Shown here piece by piece: positions 1-8,116 of a stretch of DNA of 19,180 bases. The stretch spans positions 23,513-42,692 of the forward strand of contig PAYY01000009.1 in the NCBI GenBank assembly GCA_002715465.1, read 5' to 3'. The translations under genes and the position numbers were made by a program. The notes below the pieces were generated by a model, which saw only the letters and a program-made list of their open reading frames with translations, had not been told where the DNA came from and searched no databases. Position 1 is the first letter of the stretch. The number at the start of each line of letters is the position of its first letter. Source of the stretch: Fidelibacterota bacterium (GTDB taxonomy: Bacteria; Marinisomatota; Marinisomatia; Marinisomatales; S15-B10).

Positions 1-2
1 GA

Positions 3-1418
3 AACCAACAGTACAAAAACAATTTTTTGGAAGGTGAAATTCCTAATGCTTGGTCATCACCTTTACCAGAGACAGAAGTTTTTACTGGTACTTGGTGGTC
101 AGCTTTTGAAGATGAAAAAATGACGGAAACCTTATATTTATTCCGAGAAAAAAGCCCTGATCTTCAATCTGTTTTACAGCAACTAAAATCGGCAAAAAAT
201 TTGGCAATAATAAATGGCGCAGGGTTTTCCCCTTCCTTAGGATTAAACGGATCGAGTAGTAAAGGACAACAAAATTTATCAGGATTTGGTTTTTCTGATC
301 TTTTTTCCGATGGTCCTGGTTTAGGTCAAGACACAATCTCTAACCAGGCATCAAATGAAGTTATTAGTTTTGAATCAGATAGCTATGGTTTGAATCTTTC
401 TCTGCAATGGGAAGTTGATATTTGGGGAAGAGCATTGAACAGTCGAAAAGCGGCATTTAAAGATTATGCTTCAGCTGAATATGATTTGGCTTACTTATCT
501 TTTTCATTGCTTACTCAATTTGTGCAAGCATACTATGTTACGGTTGAGGCACGTCAACAGTTTGATCTTTCCCAAAATACTGTGATAGCACTTGAAGAAG
601 TTTTAGCTCTAGTGGAAGTCCGATTCAAAGAAGGGTTAAGATCATCTCTAGATTATAGACTAGCGCAGTCATCTCTTGCAATTTCTCAAGTGCAGATGGA
701 AGCTCGTAGGGTACAATATTTGAACTCTCTTAGGAATCTTGAAATTCTAATCGGGAATTATCCTTCAGCATCTTTAGAAATATCTGTTGAAATTCCTCAG
801 GCTCTGCCTCCAATACCATCCGGTTTACCTTCTGATTTATTGTTAAGACGTCCGGATATTAAAGCAGCTGTATCAAAAGTAGAGAGTGCAGGATATCGAG
901 TGGCTGAAGCGAAACGTTCATTGTTGCCTAGAATTGACCTTACTGGTTCCGCTGGAACCTCAACAGACGAATTAAAAGACATTTTAAATGGAGACTATGG
1001 TGTTTGGAATATGGGAACAAATATTACAGCCCCAATTTTTCAGGGTGGTAGGTTAAGAGCCAATGTTGCAATGAATGAATCACAGCTTTCGCAGGCTGAA
1101 ATTGATTTAGTAAAAAAATCTCTTTTAGCTCTAGCTGAAGTAGAACAAGCCATTGCTGCGGAAGCATCAGTTAACCGTCAAATGATATCGCTAGAATTAG
1201 CGGTATTTCAAGCTAAGGCTGCTTATGACTTATCTGTTGAACGGTATGACGCTGGTTTGACGGATCTTATTACTGTGTTAAACAGTCAAAATCAATGGTT
1301 TACTTCACAATCCCAATTTCTATCAATGCAACGACAAAGAGTTGACAGTCGTTTGCGTCTCATGCTTGCTTTAGGGGGTTCTTTTAATTCAAAAACTGTG
1401 GAAATGGATCAATCATGA
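3..1418 (+). CDS. RND efflux outer-membrane factor, TolC/NodT type (5' end off window)
   Basis: Outer-membrane channel of a tripartite efflux pump. The frame is open to the left edge, so the true start, signal peptide and lipobox lie outside; the TTG at 27 is only the first possible start inside. Two outer-membrane-efflux repeats can be followed. The first carries the typical SLQWEVDIWGR stretch (about 418-432) and a long helical hairpin. The second follows the hallmark GLPSDLLLRRPDI (about 822-861) and ends in a second hairpin and the family's ALGGSF terminus (1369-1386). The PxxW near the visible start (NAW, about 45-53) fits the beginning of the mature NodT domain. The stop overlaps the adaptor start (ATGA), so the two are probably translationally coupled. 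Family assignment is firm; the exported compound cannot be told from sequence. Confidence 0.93.
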   Translation, partial: NQQYKNNFLEGEIPNAWSSPLPETEVFTGTWWSAFEDEKMTETLYLFREKSPDLQSVLQQLKSAKNLAIINGAGFSPSLGLNGSSSKGQQNLSGFGFSDLFSDGPGLGQDTISNQASNEVISFESDSYGLNLSLQWEVDIWGRALNSRKAAFKDYASAEYDLAYLSFSLLTQFVQAYYVTVEARQQFDLSQNTVIALEEVLALVEVRFKEGLRSSLDYRLAQSSLAISQVQMEARRVQYLNSLRNLEILIGNYPSASLEISVEIPQALPPIPSGLPSDLLLRRPDIKAAVSKVESAGYRVAEAKRSLLPRIDLTGSAGTSTDELKDILNGDYGVWNMGTNITAPIFQGGRLRANVAMNESQLSQAEIDLVKKSLLALAEVEQAIAAEASVNRQMISLELAVFQAKAAYDLSVERYDAGLTDLITVLNSQNQWFTSQSQFLSMQRQRVDSRLRLMLALGGSFNSKTVEMDQS

Positions 1419-2578
1419 TAAATAAGAAAAAGTTAATTCCAGGAATCATGGTGGTGGTTAGTTTTATACTAGCCCTAATTCTTATAGGTCTGAAACCTGA
1501 AGCGGGCGCCTCTAAGCGACAATATATCCCTCCACTAGTTAACACCATGATGGTGGAACCTACGGATATTCAGGTTATAGTAAAGTCACAAGGTGCTGTG
1601 ATTCCTAGGACTGAAATTAATCTAACTTCAGAAATTGCTGGCCGGGTGTTATGGGTAGCTGAAAAACTTTCTGACGGTGCTACTTTTTCTCAAGGGGACA
1701 CTTTGTTGAAGTTAGATCCACGAGATTACGAATTAGCATTAATTTCTGCTCAATCCAATTTATCCCAAGCAAGAGTTGCTCTTAGCCGTGAAGAAGCTGA
1801 ATCTGAGTTAGCTAGGCAAGAGTGGGAAAAAGTTGGGGATGGAGAAGCGTCAGCGCTCGCTCTTAGAAAGCCACAGCTTGCCCAAGCGAAAGCTTTGCTT
1901 GCAGCGACAGAAGCAGCCTATGAACAAGCGAAAAGGAATCTAGACCGTTCTTTAATTACTGCACCATTTCCTGGCCGGGTTAGAAATAAAAATATTGACG
2001 TTGGCGCCATTGTTACCCCAGGTACACCTTTGGCCATAATTTATGCTATAGATTATGTTGAAGTAAGATTGCCAATAGCTAATAAGGATTTAGACTTTTT
2101 AGAAATTCCATTTGATGGAAATTTAATCAAGCCTGAAGAACAACCTGAAGTTATTGTGTCTGCTGATCTAGGTGGTAATTCTTATGAATGGAAAGGCACA
2201 ATTGTTAGGTCTGAGGCAGAAATAGATCCTAGAACAAGGATGTTGTCGGTTGTTGCACGGATTCCTAATCCGTATCGTTTATTATCCAATTCCATTCCCT
2301 TAAAAGTGGGTTTATATGTTAACGCGGATATTAAAGGTAAGAAACTTCGTGATGTGGTTATCCTACCTAGACATGTGATTTATGACAAGGATTTAGTATG
2401 GGTGACAAATAAAGAAGGTATCCTTTCGAAAAGAGAGATACAGATTATTCGAGAGGATGGTGACAGGGCATTTATTAAGGAAGGGCTATTTTTTGGAGAT
2501 GAGATTCTCATGACTCGTCTAGGTGTGATAATTGACGGAATGCAAGTTAGAATGGATGCAGAAAGGCGTCGTAACTAA
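1415..2578 (+). CDS. RND efflux periplasmic adaptor (membrane-fusion protein, HlyD/AcrA type)
   Basis: Periplasmic adaptor joining the inner-membrane permease to the outer-membrane channel. At 387 residues it has the normal family length. A lysine-rich start and one hydrophobic segment (about 8-26) anchor it in the inner membrane. The first half of the lipoyl-like domain is at about 68-103 (TSEIAGRV, then GDTLLKLDP). A helical hairpin follows (about 104-178), the lipoyl half closes with SLITAPFPGRVRN (179-191) and GAIVTPGTPL, and beta-barrel and membrane-proximal domains come after. ATG 1415 overlaps the upstream stop by four bases, and the permease begins two bases after this stop. The hairpin is of ordinary length and there is no lipobox, so it is anchored by a membrane segment rather than by lipid. 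Confidence 0.93.
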   Translation: MINKKKLIPGIMVVVSFILALILIGLKPEAGASKRQYIPPLVNTMMVEPTDIQVIVKSQGAVIPRTEINLTSEIAGRVLWVAEKLSDGATFSQGDTLLKLDPRDYELALISAQSNLSQARVALSREEAESELARQEWEKVGDGEASALALRKPQLAQAKALLAATEAAYEQAKRNLDRSLITAPFPGRVRNKNIDVGAIVTPGTPLAIIYAIDYVEVRLPIANKDLDFLEIPFDGNLIKPEEQPEVIVSADLGGNSYEWKGTIVRSEAEIDPRTRMLSVVARIPNPYRLLSNSIPLKVGLYVNADIKGKKLRDVVILPRHVIYDKDLVWVTNKEGILSKREIQIIREDGDRAFIKEGLFFGDEILMTRLGVIIDGMQVRMDAERRRN

Positions 2579-2580
2579 AT

Positions 2581-5500
2581 ATGGAAAAAATAATCCGTTG
2601 GTTTGTAGAAAATAGTGTAGCTGCTAACCTTTCTATGGCAATTATTATTCTAGCAGGACTATTTACTTTGCCGAATACAAACCTCGAAGTCTTTCCAGCA
2701 ATTGAACCAGGCGTCATTAATGTAAGTGTTATTTATCCTGGCGCTTCTCCTGAAGATGTTGAAGAAGGAATCTGCATTCCTATTGAAGAAAAAATGCAGG
2801 GATTGGAAGGGGTAAAAAGAATATCCTCAAATGCCTCAGAAAATGTAGGCACTGTGACTGTAGAATTGTTGCCTGGAGAAGATATCAATCAAATGAGAAC
2901 TGATATAAAAGCTCAGATTGATGCAATTGACAACTTTCCTGATGACGTTGAACAACCCACGGTAAAGCAGTTTGTGGCAGTGTCAGAAGTAATAACAGTA
3001 GCTGTCTCTGGAGATATGAGCGAAGAAAGCTTAGTAAATCTTACGGAGGACATTCGTGATGAGATTAATGACCTGGACGGTATTACATCTACAGCGATAA
3101 AAGGTAAAAAACCACGAGAAATATCAATTGAGATATCAGAATCAACGCTTAAGAAATACGGACTTTCTTTTGATCTTATAAGTACAGCAATTCGTGCTTC
3201 TTCTTTAGATATACCAGGTGGTTCAGTTGATACAGAAGTTGGTGAAATACTAATTAGAACAAAAGGGCAAGCCTATTCAAAAGGTGAATTTGAAAATATT
3301 CCAATAATGGCACAACCTGATGGATCTATGTTGATTCTTAAGGATATAGCTTCCATAGAAGACACCTTTGCTGATGTGGATCTAGATCAACGCTTCAATA
3401 ATGAAACAGCATTGTTAATAAGTGTTTATAGAGTAGGAAATCAAAATGCAGTAGATATTTCATCCACAGTCAGAGAATATTGTGAATTAAAGCAAGAACA
3501 ATTGCCCTCTGGGGCTCACATCACACCATGGATGGATGAAGCGAGAATTTTGAGGGGTCGAATTGAATTGTTGGTGAAAAATGCATATTTGGGTTTAATA
3601 CTTGTCGTTCTTGTGCTAGCTATTTTTTTAAAGCCCAAATTAGCATTTTGGGTATCCTTAGGAATTCCCATTTCGTTTATGGGAGGTTTCTGGCTCTTAC
3701 CTAGTGCTGGTGTTTCAATAAATATGCTTTCTCTCTTTGTATTTATTCTAGTTCTAGGTATAGTGGTTGATGATGCTATTATTGTAGGCGAAAATATTTT
3801 CAACTGGAAGGAAAGAGGGCTCTCAAATTTTGAGGCTTCTATTAAAGGAGCCTCTCAAGTTGCAACCCCTGTAACTTTTGCTGTACTTACAACTATGGTC
3901 ACTTTTTCTCCTATGTTGATTGTAGATGGAGATATTGGAGATATCTGGTCTATTATTCCTACAGTAACAATCATTGTTCTATTCTGGTCTTTATTTGAGT
4001 CTCTTACTATTCTCCCAGCTCATTTAGCCCATATTAAGGCAGTGGAACCTCGATTTTCTATAATGCGAAAAATTAGTTCAAGGTGGAGCAAATTTCAGGA
4101 TAGGATTAAGAATGGATTAATTATTATAATTGAAAAGTTTTATAAACCAGTTCTAAGGCGTGCCTTAAATGATAGAGGTTTAACAGCTGCTATTGCCACT
4201 TCAGTATTTATTATAACGATTGGTTTTCTTGGAGGAGGTTGGATGAAATTTTCTTTTTTCCCACCTCTTGAAGATGATGGTGTAACGGCAGCTTTATATT
4301 ATCCTGAAGGAACACCTATTTCTGTTACAGAAATAGGTCTGAGAAAATTAGAAGTGTCTGCAAATCAACTCCGACATCAACTTGAAATGGAATTTCCTGA
4401 TGAACAAATATTTGTAAATATGTTAGCGACTGTTGGAGACCAGCCTGCGACCACTACATCTTCAAGAGGACCAGGGAGTTTATCAGCTACTTTTTTAGGG
4501 TCCCATGTGGCAGAATTAGTTATTGAACTGTCTCCTGGTGAAGATCGACCGATTGGTGCTAGCGAAATAGCTAATAGATGGAGAGAATTAACAGGACCTA
4601 TTCAAGGAGTGAAAGAATTATCTTTTGCCTCTAGCCTCTTTACTGCTGGAGCTCCTGTAAATATTCAGTTTACAAGTAATAATATTGCTTCTCTAAAAGC
4701 AGTAACAGTTAAGCTAAAAGAAAGACTATCAGCATATGATGGGGTTTTTGATATTAAAGACAGTTTTATTATTGGAAAAGAAGAAGTAAAACTCACCCTT
4801 CTTGATGAGGCAACAAACTATGGAATTAACAATTTTAATCTAGCACGCCAAGTAAGGCAGGCATTCTTTGGGGATGAGGCACAAAGTTTTCAGAGGGGAA
4901 GAGATGAAATAAAGGTTATGGTGCGTTATCCTAAAAAAGAAAGACGTTCAATGGGGAATTTGGAAACAATGAATATCAGGACAAATCAAGGTCAAGAAAT
5001 ACCCCTTAAACAACTAGCTTCCATGGAGCTTTCTAACAGTTATGCTTCAATTCAGAGAGTTAATAGAAAGAGGTCAGTAAATATTACGGCTGAGGTTGAT
5101 CTTGGTGTCACTTCTGGCAATGAGGTAGTTACATCTATTATTAATAAAGATATTCCCGATATTTTAATGGATTATCCTTCCGTTAGCTATTCCCTTGAAG
5201 GAGAACAGAGTGAACAAAACGAAAACTTTGCATCGATTGGGAAAAACTTTATCATAGCTTTATTTGTTGTGTATGCTTTATTGGCCATTCCATTCCGTTC
5301 ATATTTTCAACCTCTGGTCGTTATGTCAGCCATCCCATTTGGATTAACAGGTGCGGTTGCGGGTCATTTTATAATGGGAATAAATATGTCAATACTATCA
5401 ATAATAGGAGTTGTTGCATTGTCGGGTGTGGTGGTTAATGATTCCCTTGTAATGGTTGACTTTATCAATCGATACCGCAAAGATGGTTATAGTGCATTTG

Positions 5501-5757
5501 AAGCTGCTATGCAAGCTGGCCCTAGAAGATTCAGACCTATCTTACTAACTTCTCTAACAACATTTGTAGGCCTAGTACCTCTGCTTCTTGAAAAAAGTAT
5601 CCAGGCAAAATTTCTTATACCAATGGCGGTCTCATTAGCTTTTGGAGTTGTATTTGCAACAGTAATTACTTTGATTTTAGTTCCAACAAGCTATATGATT
5701 GTTGAAGACTTTCTTATATGGAAAAACCGATCTCGGTTTGGAGAAAATAATGTATAA
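2581..5757 (+). CDS. RND efflux permease, AcrB/HAE1-like
   Basis: Proton-driven inner-membrane pump of the tripartite system, 1058 residues, the usual size. The order is standard: TM1 near residues 10-30, first large periplasmic loop (YPGASPEDVEE and the following porter domains), TM2-6, second periplasmic loop, then TM8-12. The paired proton-relay aspartates of TM4 are present (D397-D398 in GIVVDDAIIVGEN). In TM10 the SGVVVNDSLVMVDF stretch has Val952 where AcrB has the relay lysine K940; this substitution marks a broad RND subgroup and need not mean loss of function. The TM11 RRFRPILLTSL motif is intact. ATG lies two bases after the adaptor stop without a clear Shine-Dalgarno, so coupling is likely. 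Substrate unknown: multidrug, lipid or dye efflux are all possible. Confidence 0.95.
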   Translation: MEKIIRWFVENSVAANLSMAIIILAGLFTLPNTNLEVFPAIEPGVINVSVIYPGASPEDVEEGICIPIEEKMQGLEGVKRISSNASENVGTVTVELLPGEDINQMRTDIKAQIDAIDNFPDDVEQPTVKQFVAVSEVITVAVSGDMSEESLVNLTEDIRDEINDLDGITSTAIKGKKPREISIEISESTLKKYGLSFDLISTAIRASSLDIPGGSVDTEVGEILIRTKGQAYSKGEFENIPIMAQPDGSMLILKDIASIEDTFADVDLDQRFNNETALLISVYRVGNQNAVDISSTVREYCELKQEQLPSGAHITPWMDEARILRGRIELLVKNAYLGLILVVLVLAIFLKPKLAFWVSLGIPISFMGGFWLLPSAGVSINMLSLFVFILVLGIVVDDAIIVGENIFNWKERGLSNFEASIKGASQVATPVTFAVLTTMVTFSPMLIVDGDIGDIWSIIPTVTIIVLFWSLFESLTILPAHLAHIKAVEPRFSIMRKISSRWSKFQDRIKNGLIIIIEKFYKPVLRRALNDRGLTAAIATSVFIITIGFLGGGWMKFSFFPPLEDDGVTAALYYPEGTPISVTEIGLRKLEVSANQLRHQLEMEFPDEQIFVNMLATVGDQPATTTSSRGPGSLSATFLGSHVAELVIELSPGEDRPIGASEIANRWRELTGPIQGVKELSFASSLFTAGAPVNIQFTSNNIASLKAVTVKLKERLSAYDGVFDIKDSFIIGKEEVKLTLLDEATNYGINNFNLARQVRQAFFGDEAQSFQRGRDEIKVMVRYPKKERRSMGNLETMNIRTNQGQEIPLKQLASMELSNSYASIQRVNRKRSVNITAEVDLGVTSGNEVVTSIINKDIPDILMDYPSVSYSLEGEQSEQNENFASIGKNFIIALFVVYALLAIPFRSYFQPLVVMSAIPFGLTGAVAGHFIMGINMSILSIIGVVALSGVVVNDSLVMVDFINRYRKDGYSAFEAAMQAGPRRFRPILLTSLTTFVGLVPLLLEKSIQAKFLIPMAVSLAFGVVFATVITLILVPTSYMIVEDFLIWKNRSRFGENNV

Positions 5758-6343
5758 AAAAATTATAAAAGGAATAATAATTGTGTCATTATTTACAGCA
5801 CCTTTACTTGTATTGAAATCAATGTTCATGAATCAAATTGTTGAGCCCAAAGGAAATGTTGATCCAAAACAGTCAATATATTCATATCAGGCAAAACTTA
5901 TTGATGGTCAAAAAATCTCATTAAATAAATTCAAAGGGAAAAAGATTCTATTTGTTAACGTTGCTTCTCATTGCGGGTATACGGGTCAGTATAAAGGCTT
6001 GCAAACACTTCATGAACAACTAGGAGATAAGGTAGTCGTGCTTGGTTTCCCTGCGAATAATTTTGGTGCTCAGGAACCAGGATCTAATGAAGAAATAGCT
6101 GAATTCTGCTCATTAAATTATGATGTCAGTTTTCCAATGTTCGCAAAGATTTCGGTTAAAGGAAAGGATATGGATCCTATTTACCATTGGCTAACCGATC
6201 CAAAGCTTAATGGTTGGAATGACCAAGATCCAACCTGGAATTTCTGTAAATATCTTGTGAATGAAGAGGGTCAATTGATCAAGTTCTATAAATCAAATAT
6301 AAAACCACTATCAGAAGAACTTAAATCTGACATTTTAAATTAA
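5750..6343 (+). CDS. Glutathione peroxidase-family thiol peroxidase, membrane-anchored
   Basis: Reduces hydrogen or lipid hydroperoxides. ATG 5750 is chosen over a start at 5699 because GGAG lies six bases before it and it gives a clean N-terminal hydrophobic anchor (about residues 4-24); it overlaps the permease stop by eight bases. The 197-residue product has the whole family signature: peroxidatic Cys75 in NVASHCGYT, Gln108 in GAQEPGSNEEI, and Trp163-Asn164 in WNF. Cys120 in EFCSLNY sits where yeast Gpx3 has its resolving cysteine, so the enzyme is probably a two-cysteine, thioredoxin-dependent type rather than truly glutathione-dependent. It uses Cys, not selenocysteine. The anchor suggests it acts on the periplasmic side, perhaps on oxidised lipids. 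Coupling to a pump gene suggests joint induction under oxidative or chemical stress (inference). Confidence 0.9.
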   Translation: MYKKIIKGIIIVSLFTAPLLVLKSMFMNQIVEPKGNVDPKQSIYSYQAKLIDGQKISLNKFKGKKILFVNVASHCGYTGQYKGLQTLHEQLGDKVVVLGFPANNFGAQEPGSNEEIAEFCSLNYDVSFPMFAKISVKGKDMDPIYHWLTDPKLNGWNDQDPTWNFCKYLVNEEGQLIKFYKSNIKPLSEELKSDILN

Positions 6344-6397
6344 ACTGACCATCGCATTTTAACATTACCCCCGTCTATTATTAGCTATTAGATAATA

Positions 6398-7123
6398 ATG
6401 AAAGGATTAAATATTATTAGATCAATTTGGATTGTAATTAATATGATAGTTGCATTCATTATCCTTGCTCCAATAGATGTTTTATTTAGTATTATATTGC
6501 AAAACCGTCGGCCTTGGTTTCTTACCTGGTTGTGGTCAAAATGGGTCTTTACTATAAGTGGAATTCACTATGAACTTGATGGATATGAAAACTTAACACC
6601 TGGTGAATCATATGTTTTTATGAGTAATCACACTCATGAGGCTGATATAGCATTATTATATATGGCACTTAAAAGAGATATTGTTTTTGTAATTAAAGAA
6701 GAGTTTAGAAAAGTTCCTTTCGCTGGTTGGTATGCAGCACTGAAAGGTCATATCTTTATCGATCGTTCTAATTCTACTAAGGCTCAACTTACTCTGAGGC
6801 GCATATCAAAAAAAATCAAGACACAGACAAGTTCTTTGGTTATCTTCCCAGAAGGAACTTACTTCAAAGATGGTCAAGTGAGACCATTTCGTCCAGGGGG
6901 TGCCATATTGGCAATGTATACAGAGATGAAAATTGTCCCTATCGCAATTTGCTCTCAAGCTAACATAGAAAAAATTTTTATAACAGGTACACGAAAAAAC
7001 CCTCTTAAAGTGATCATAGGAAAACCTTATTCAATAACTAAGAAAACCTATAAAGATAGATATGAGATTTCGGATAAAATACGAACAGAGGTATTAGATC
7101 TATTGGATGGTTCCTATGAATAA
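6398..7123 (+). CDS. 1-acyl-sn-glycerol-3-phosphate acyltransferase-like protein (PlsC/LPLAT family)
   Basis: Membrane acyltransferase, probably adding the second acyl chain to lysophosphatidic acid in phospholipid synthesis. The catalytic H-x4-D motif is seen as His78 to Asp83 in SNHTHEAD, and the acyl-acceptor-binding motif as FPEGT at 150-154 followed by a conserved RPGGA. A hydrophobic stretch at about 10-34 anchors it. The 241-residue length is typical. Upstream there is a 54-base gap with no recognisable Shine-Dalgarno or terminator; the next gene starts six bases after the stop. Some members of this fold acylate other lipids such as ornithine lipids or lipid A precursors, so the exact acceptor is open. 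If the genome has another PlsC, this may be a specialised paralogue. Confidence 0.88.
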   Translation: MKGLNIIRSIWIVINMIVAFIILAPIDVLFSIILQNRRPWFLTWLWSKWVFTISGIHYELDGYENLTPGESYVFMSNHTHEADIALLYMALKRDIVFVIKEEFRKVPFAGWYAALKGHIFIDRSNSTKAQLTLRRISKKIKTQTSSLVIFPEGTYFKDGQVRPFRPGGAILAMYTEMKIVPIAICSQANIEKIFITGTRKNPLKVIIGKPYSITKKTYKDRYEISDKIRTEVLDLLDGSYE

Positions 7124-7129
7124 TAACAT

Positions 7130-8116
7130 ATGTTTAACGAAAAAATGCTGAAACCAAGAATCGTAATTAGCAAATGCCTTGAATTTGATGCTTGTCGCTA
7201 TAATGGTGAAAAAATACTAGACCAGCTAATAAACCAACTTGCTAACTATGTTGAGTTTGTTCCTATATGTCCTGAGGTTGAAATTGGACTTGGTGTTCCA
7301 CGAGCACCAATACGACTTGTAAAAGAACAAGGAAATATTCGGTTAAAACAACCAGTAACAAAAAAAGACTTGACAACGAAGATGGATAAATTTGCAGAGT
7401 CATTTTTATCTCAACTAAAGGCAATTGATGGTTTTATTTTAAAAGGTCACTCTCCTTCATGCGGAATAAAGGATGTGAAAGTATATCCCTCTATAGAAAA
7501 ATCTCCAATGGCATTTAAAGATGTAGGGATATTTGCTAATCATGTAAAAAAAATTTACCCTAATTACCCAAAAGAAGAAGAAGGACGATTAACAAACCAG
7601 TTTTTGCGGGAACATTTTTTGACATCAATTTTCACTTTATCCTCTTTCCGAGAATTATTGCAATATCCAACTCCTGTTAGTTTGATAAATTTTCATGCTA
7701 GGAACAAATATCTGTTAATGACATATAATCAAAAATTAATGAGAGAAATGGGAAAATTGGTTTCCTCTCAAAAAAATTTAGGGCTGAAGTTTGTTCTTGG
7801 AAAATATCAAAAATTACTTCGTCTTGTTTTTAGAAAACAACCAAGGAAGGTAGCAAACATTAACACCTATATGCATGTACTAGGATATTTCTCCGAAAAA
7901 CTTAAGTCGAGTGAAAAAGCATTTTTTCTTGACACATTAACTAAATTTCGAAATGGTATAGTACCTCTCAGTGTACTGAATAATTTATCTTGGTCATGGA
8001 TTATTAGATTTGACGTGGATTATCTTAAGAAACAGACCTTTTTTCGTCCTTTTCCTGAAGAGCTATCATGCTCCTTTAATTCAGCAAATAAAGAAAGAGT
8101 ATACAAAAGTGTATAA
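7130..8116 (+). CDS. DUF523 (TudS-like) + DUF1722 protein
   Basis: Two-domain protein of 328 residues. The N-terminal DUF523 domain (about 8-155) has three widely spaced cysteines: Cys16 in ISKCL, Cys47 in PICPEVEIGLGVPR and Cys111 in GHSPSCGIK. In the characterised DUF523 enzyme TudS, a thiouracil desulfidase, three cysteines hold a catalytic [4Fe-4S] cluster, and these look equivalent. The C-terminal DUF1722 domain (about 180-310) has the NFHARNKYLLM stretch typical of YbgA-like proteins. The combination is common in bacteria; the role of the fusion is poorly known, and a link to thiolated RNA bases or photorepair gene clusters is only suggestive. A second start at 7145 is possible. The stop overlaps the GTG start of the receptor gene by eight bases, so translation is probably coupled despite no obvious functional tie. 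Confidence 0.85.
   Translation: MFNEKMLKPRIVISKCLEFDACRYNGEKILDQLINQLANYVEFVPICPEVEIGLGVPRAPIRLVKEQGNIRLKQPVTKKDLTTKMDKFAESFLSQLKAIDGFILKGHSPSCGIKDVKVYPSIEKSPMAFKDVGIFANHVKKIYPNYPKEEEGRLTNQFLREHFLTSIFTLSSFRELLQYPTPVSLINFHARNKYLLMTYNQKLMREMGKLVSSQKNLGLKFVLGKYQKLLRLVFRKQPRKVANINTYMHVLGYFSEKLKSSEKAFFLDTLTKFRNGIVPLSVLNNLSWSWIIRFDVDYLKKQTFFRPFPEELSCSFNSANKERVYKSV

Noticed and set aside
3516..3803. Antisense open frame inside the RND permease gene
   Set aside because: It lies opposite a strongly conserved permease region, has no recognisable domain and its frame follows from the sense codon pattern. The same holds for the other short antisense frames over the receptor, S10 and EamA genes.
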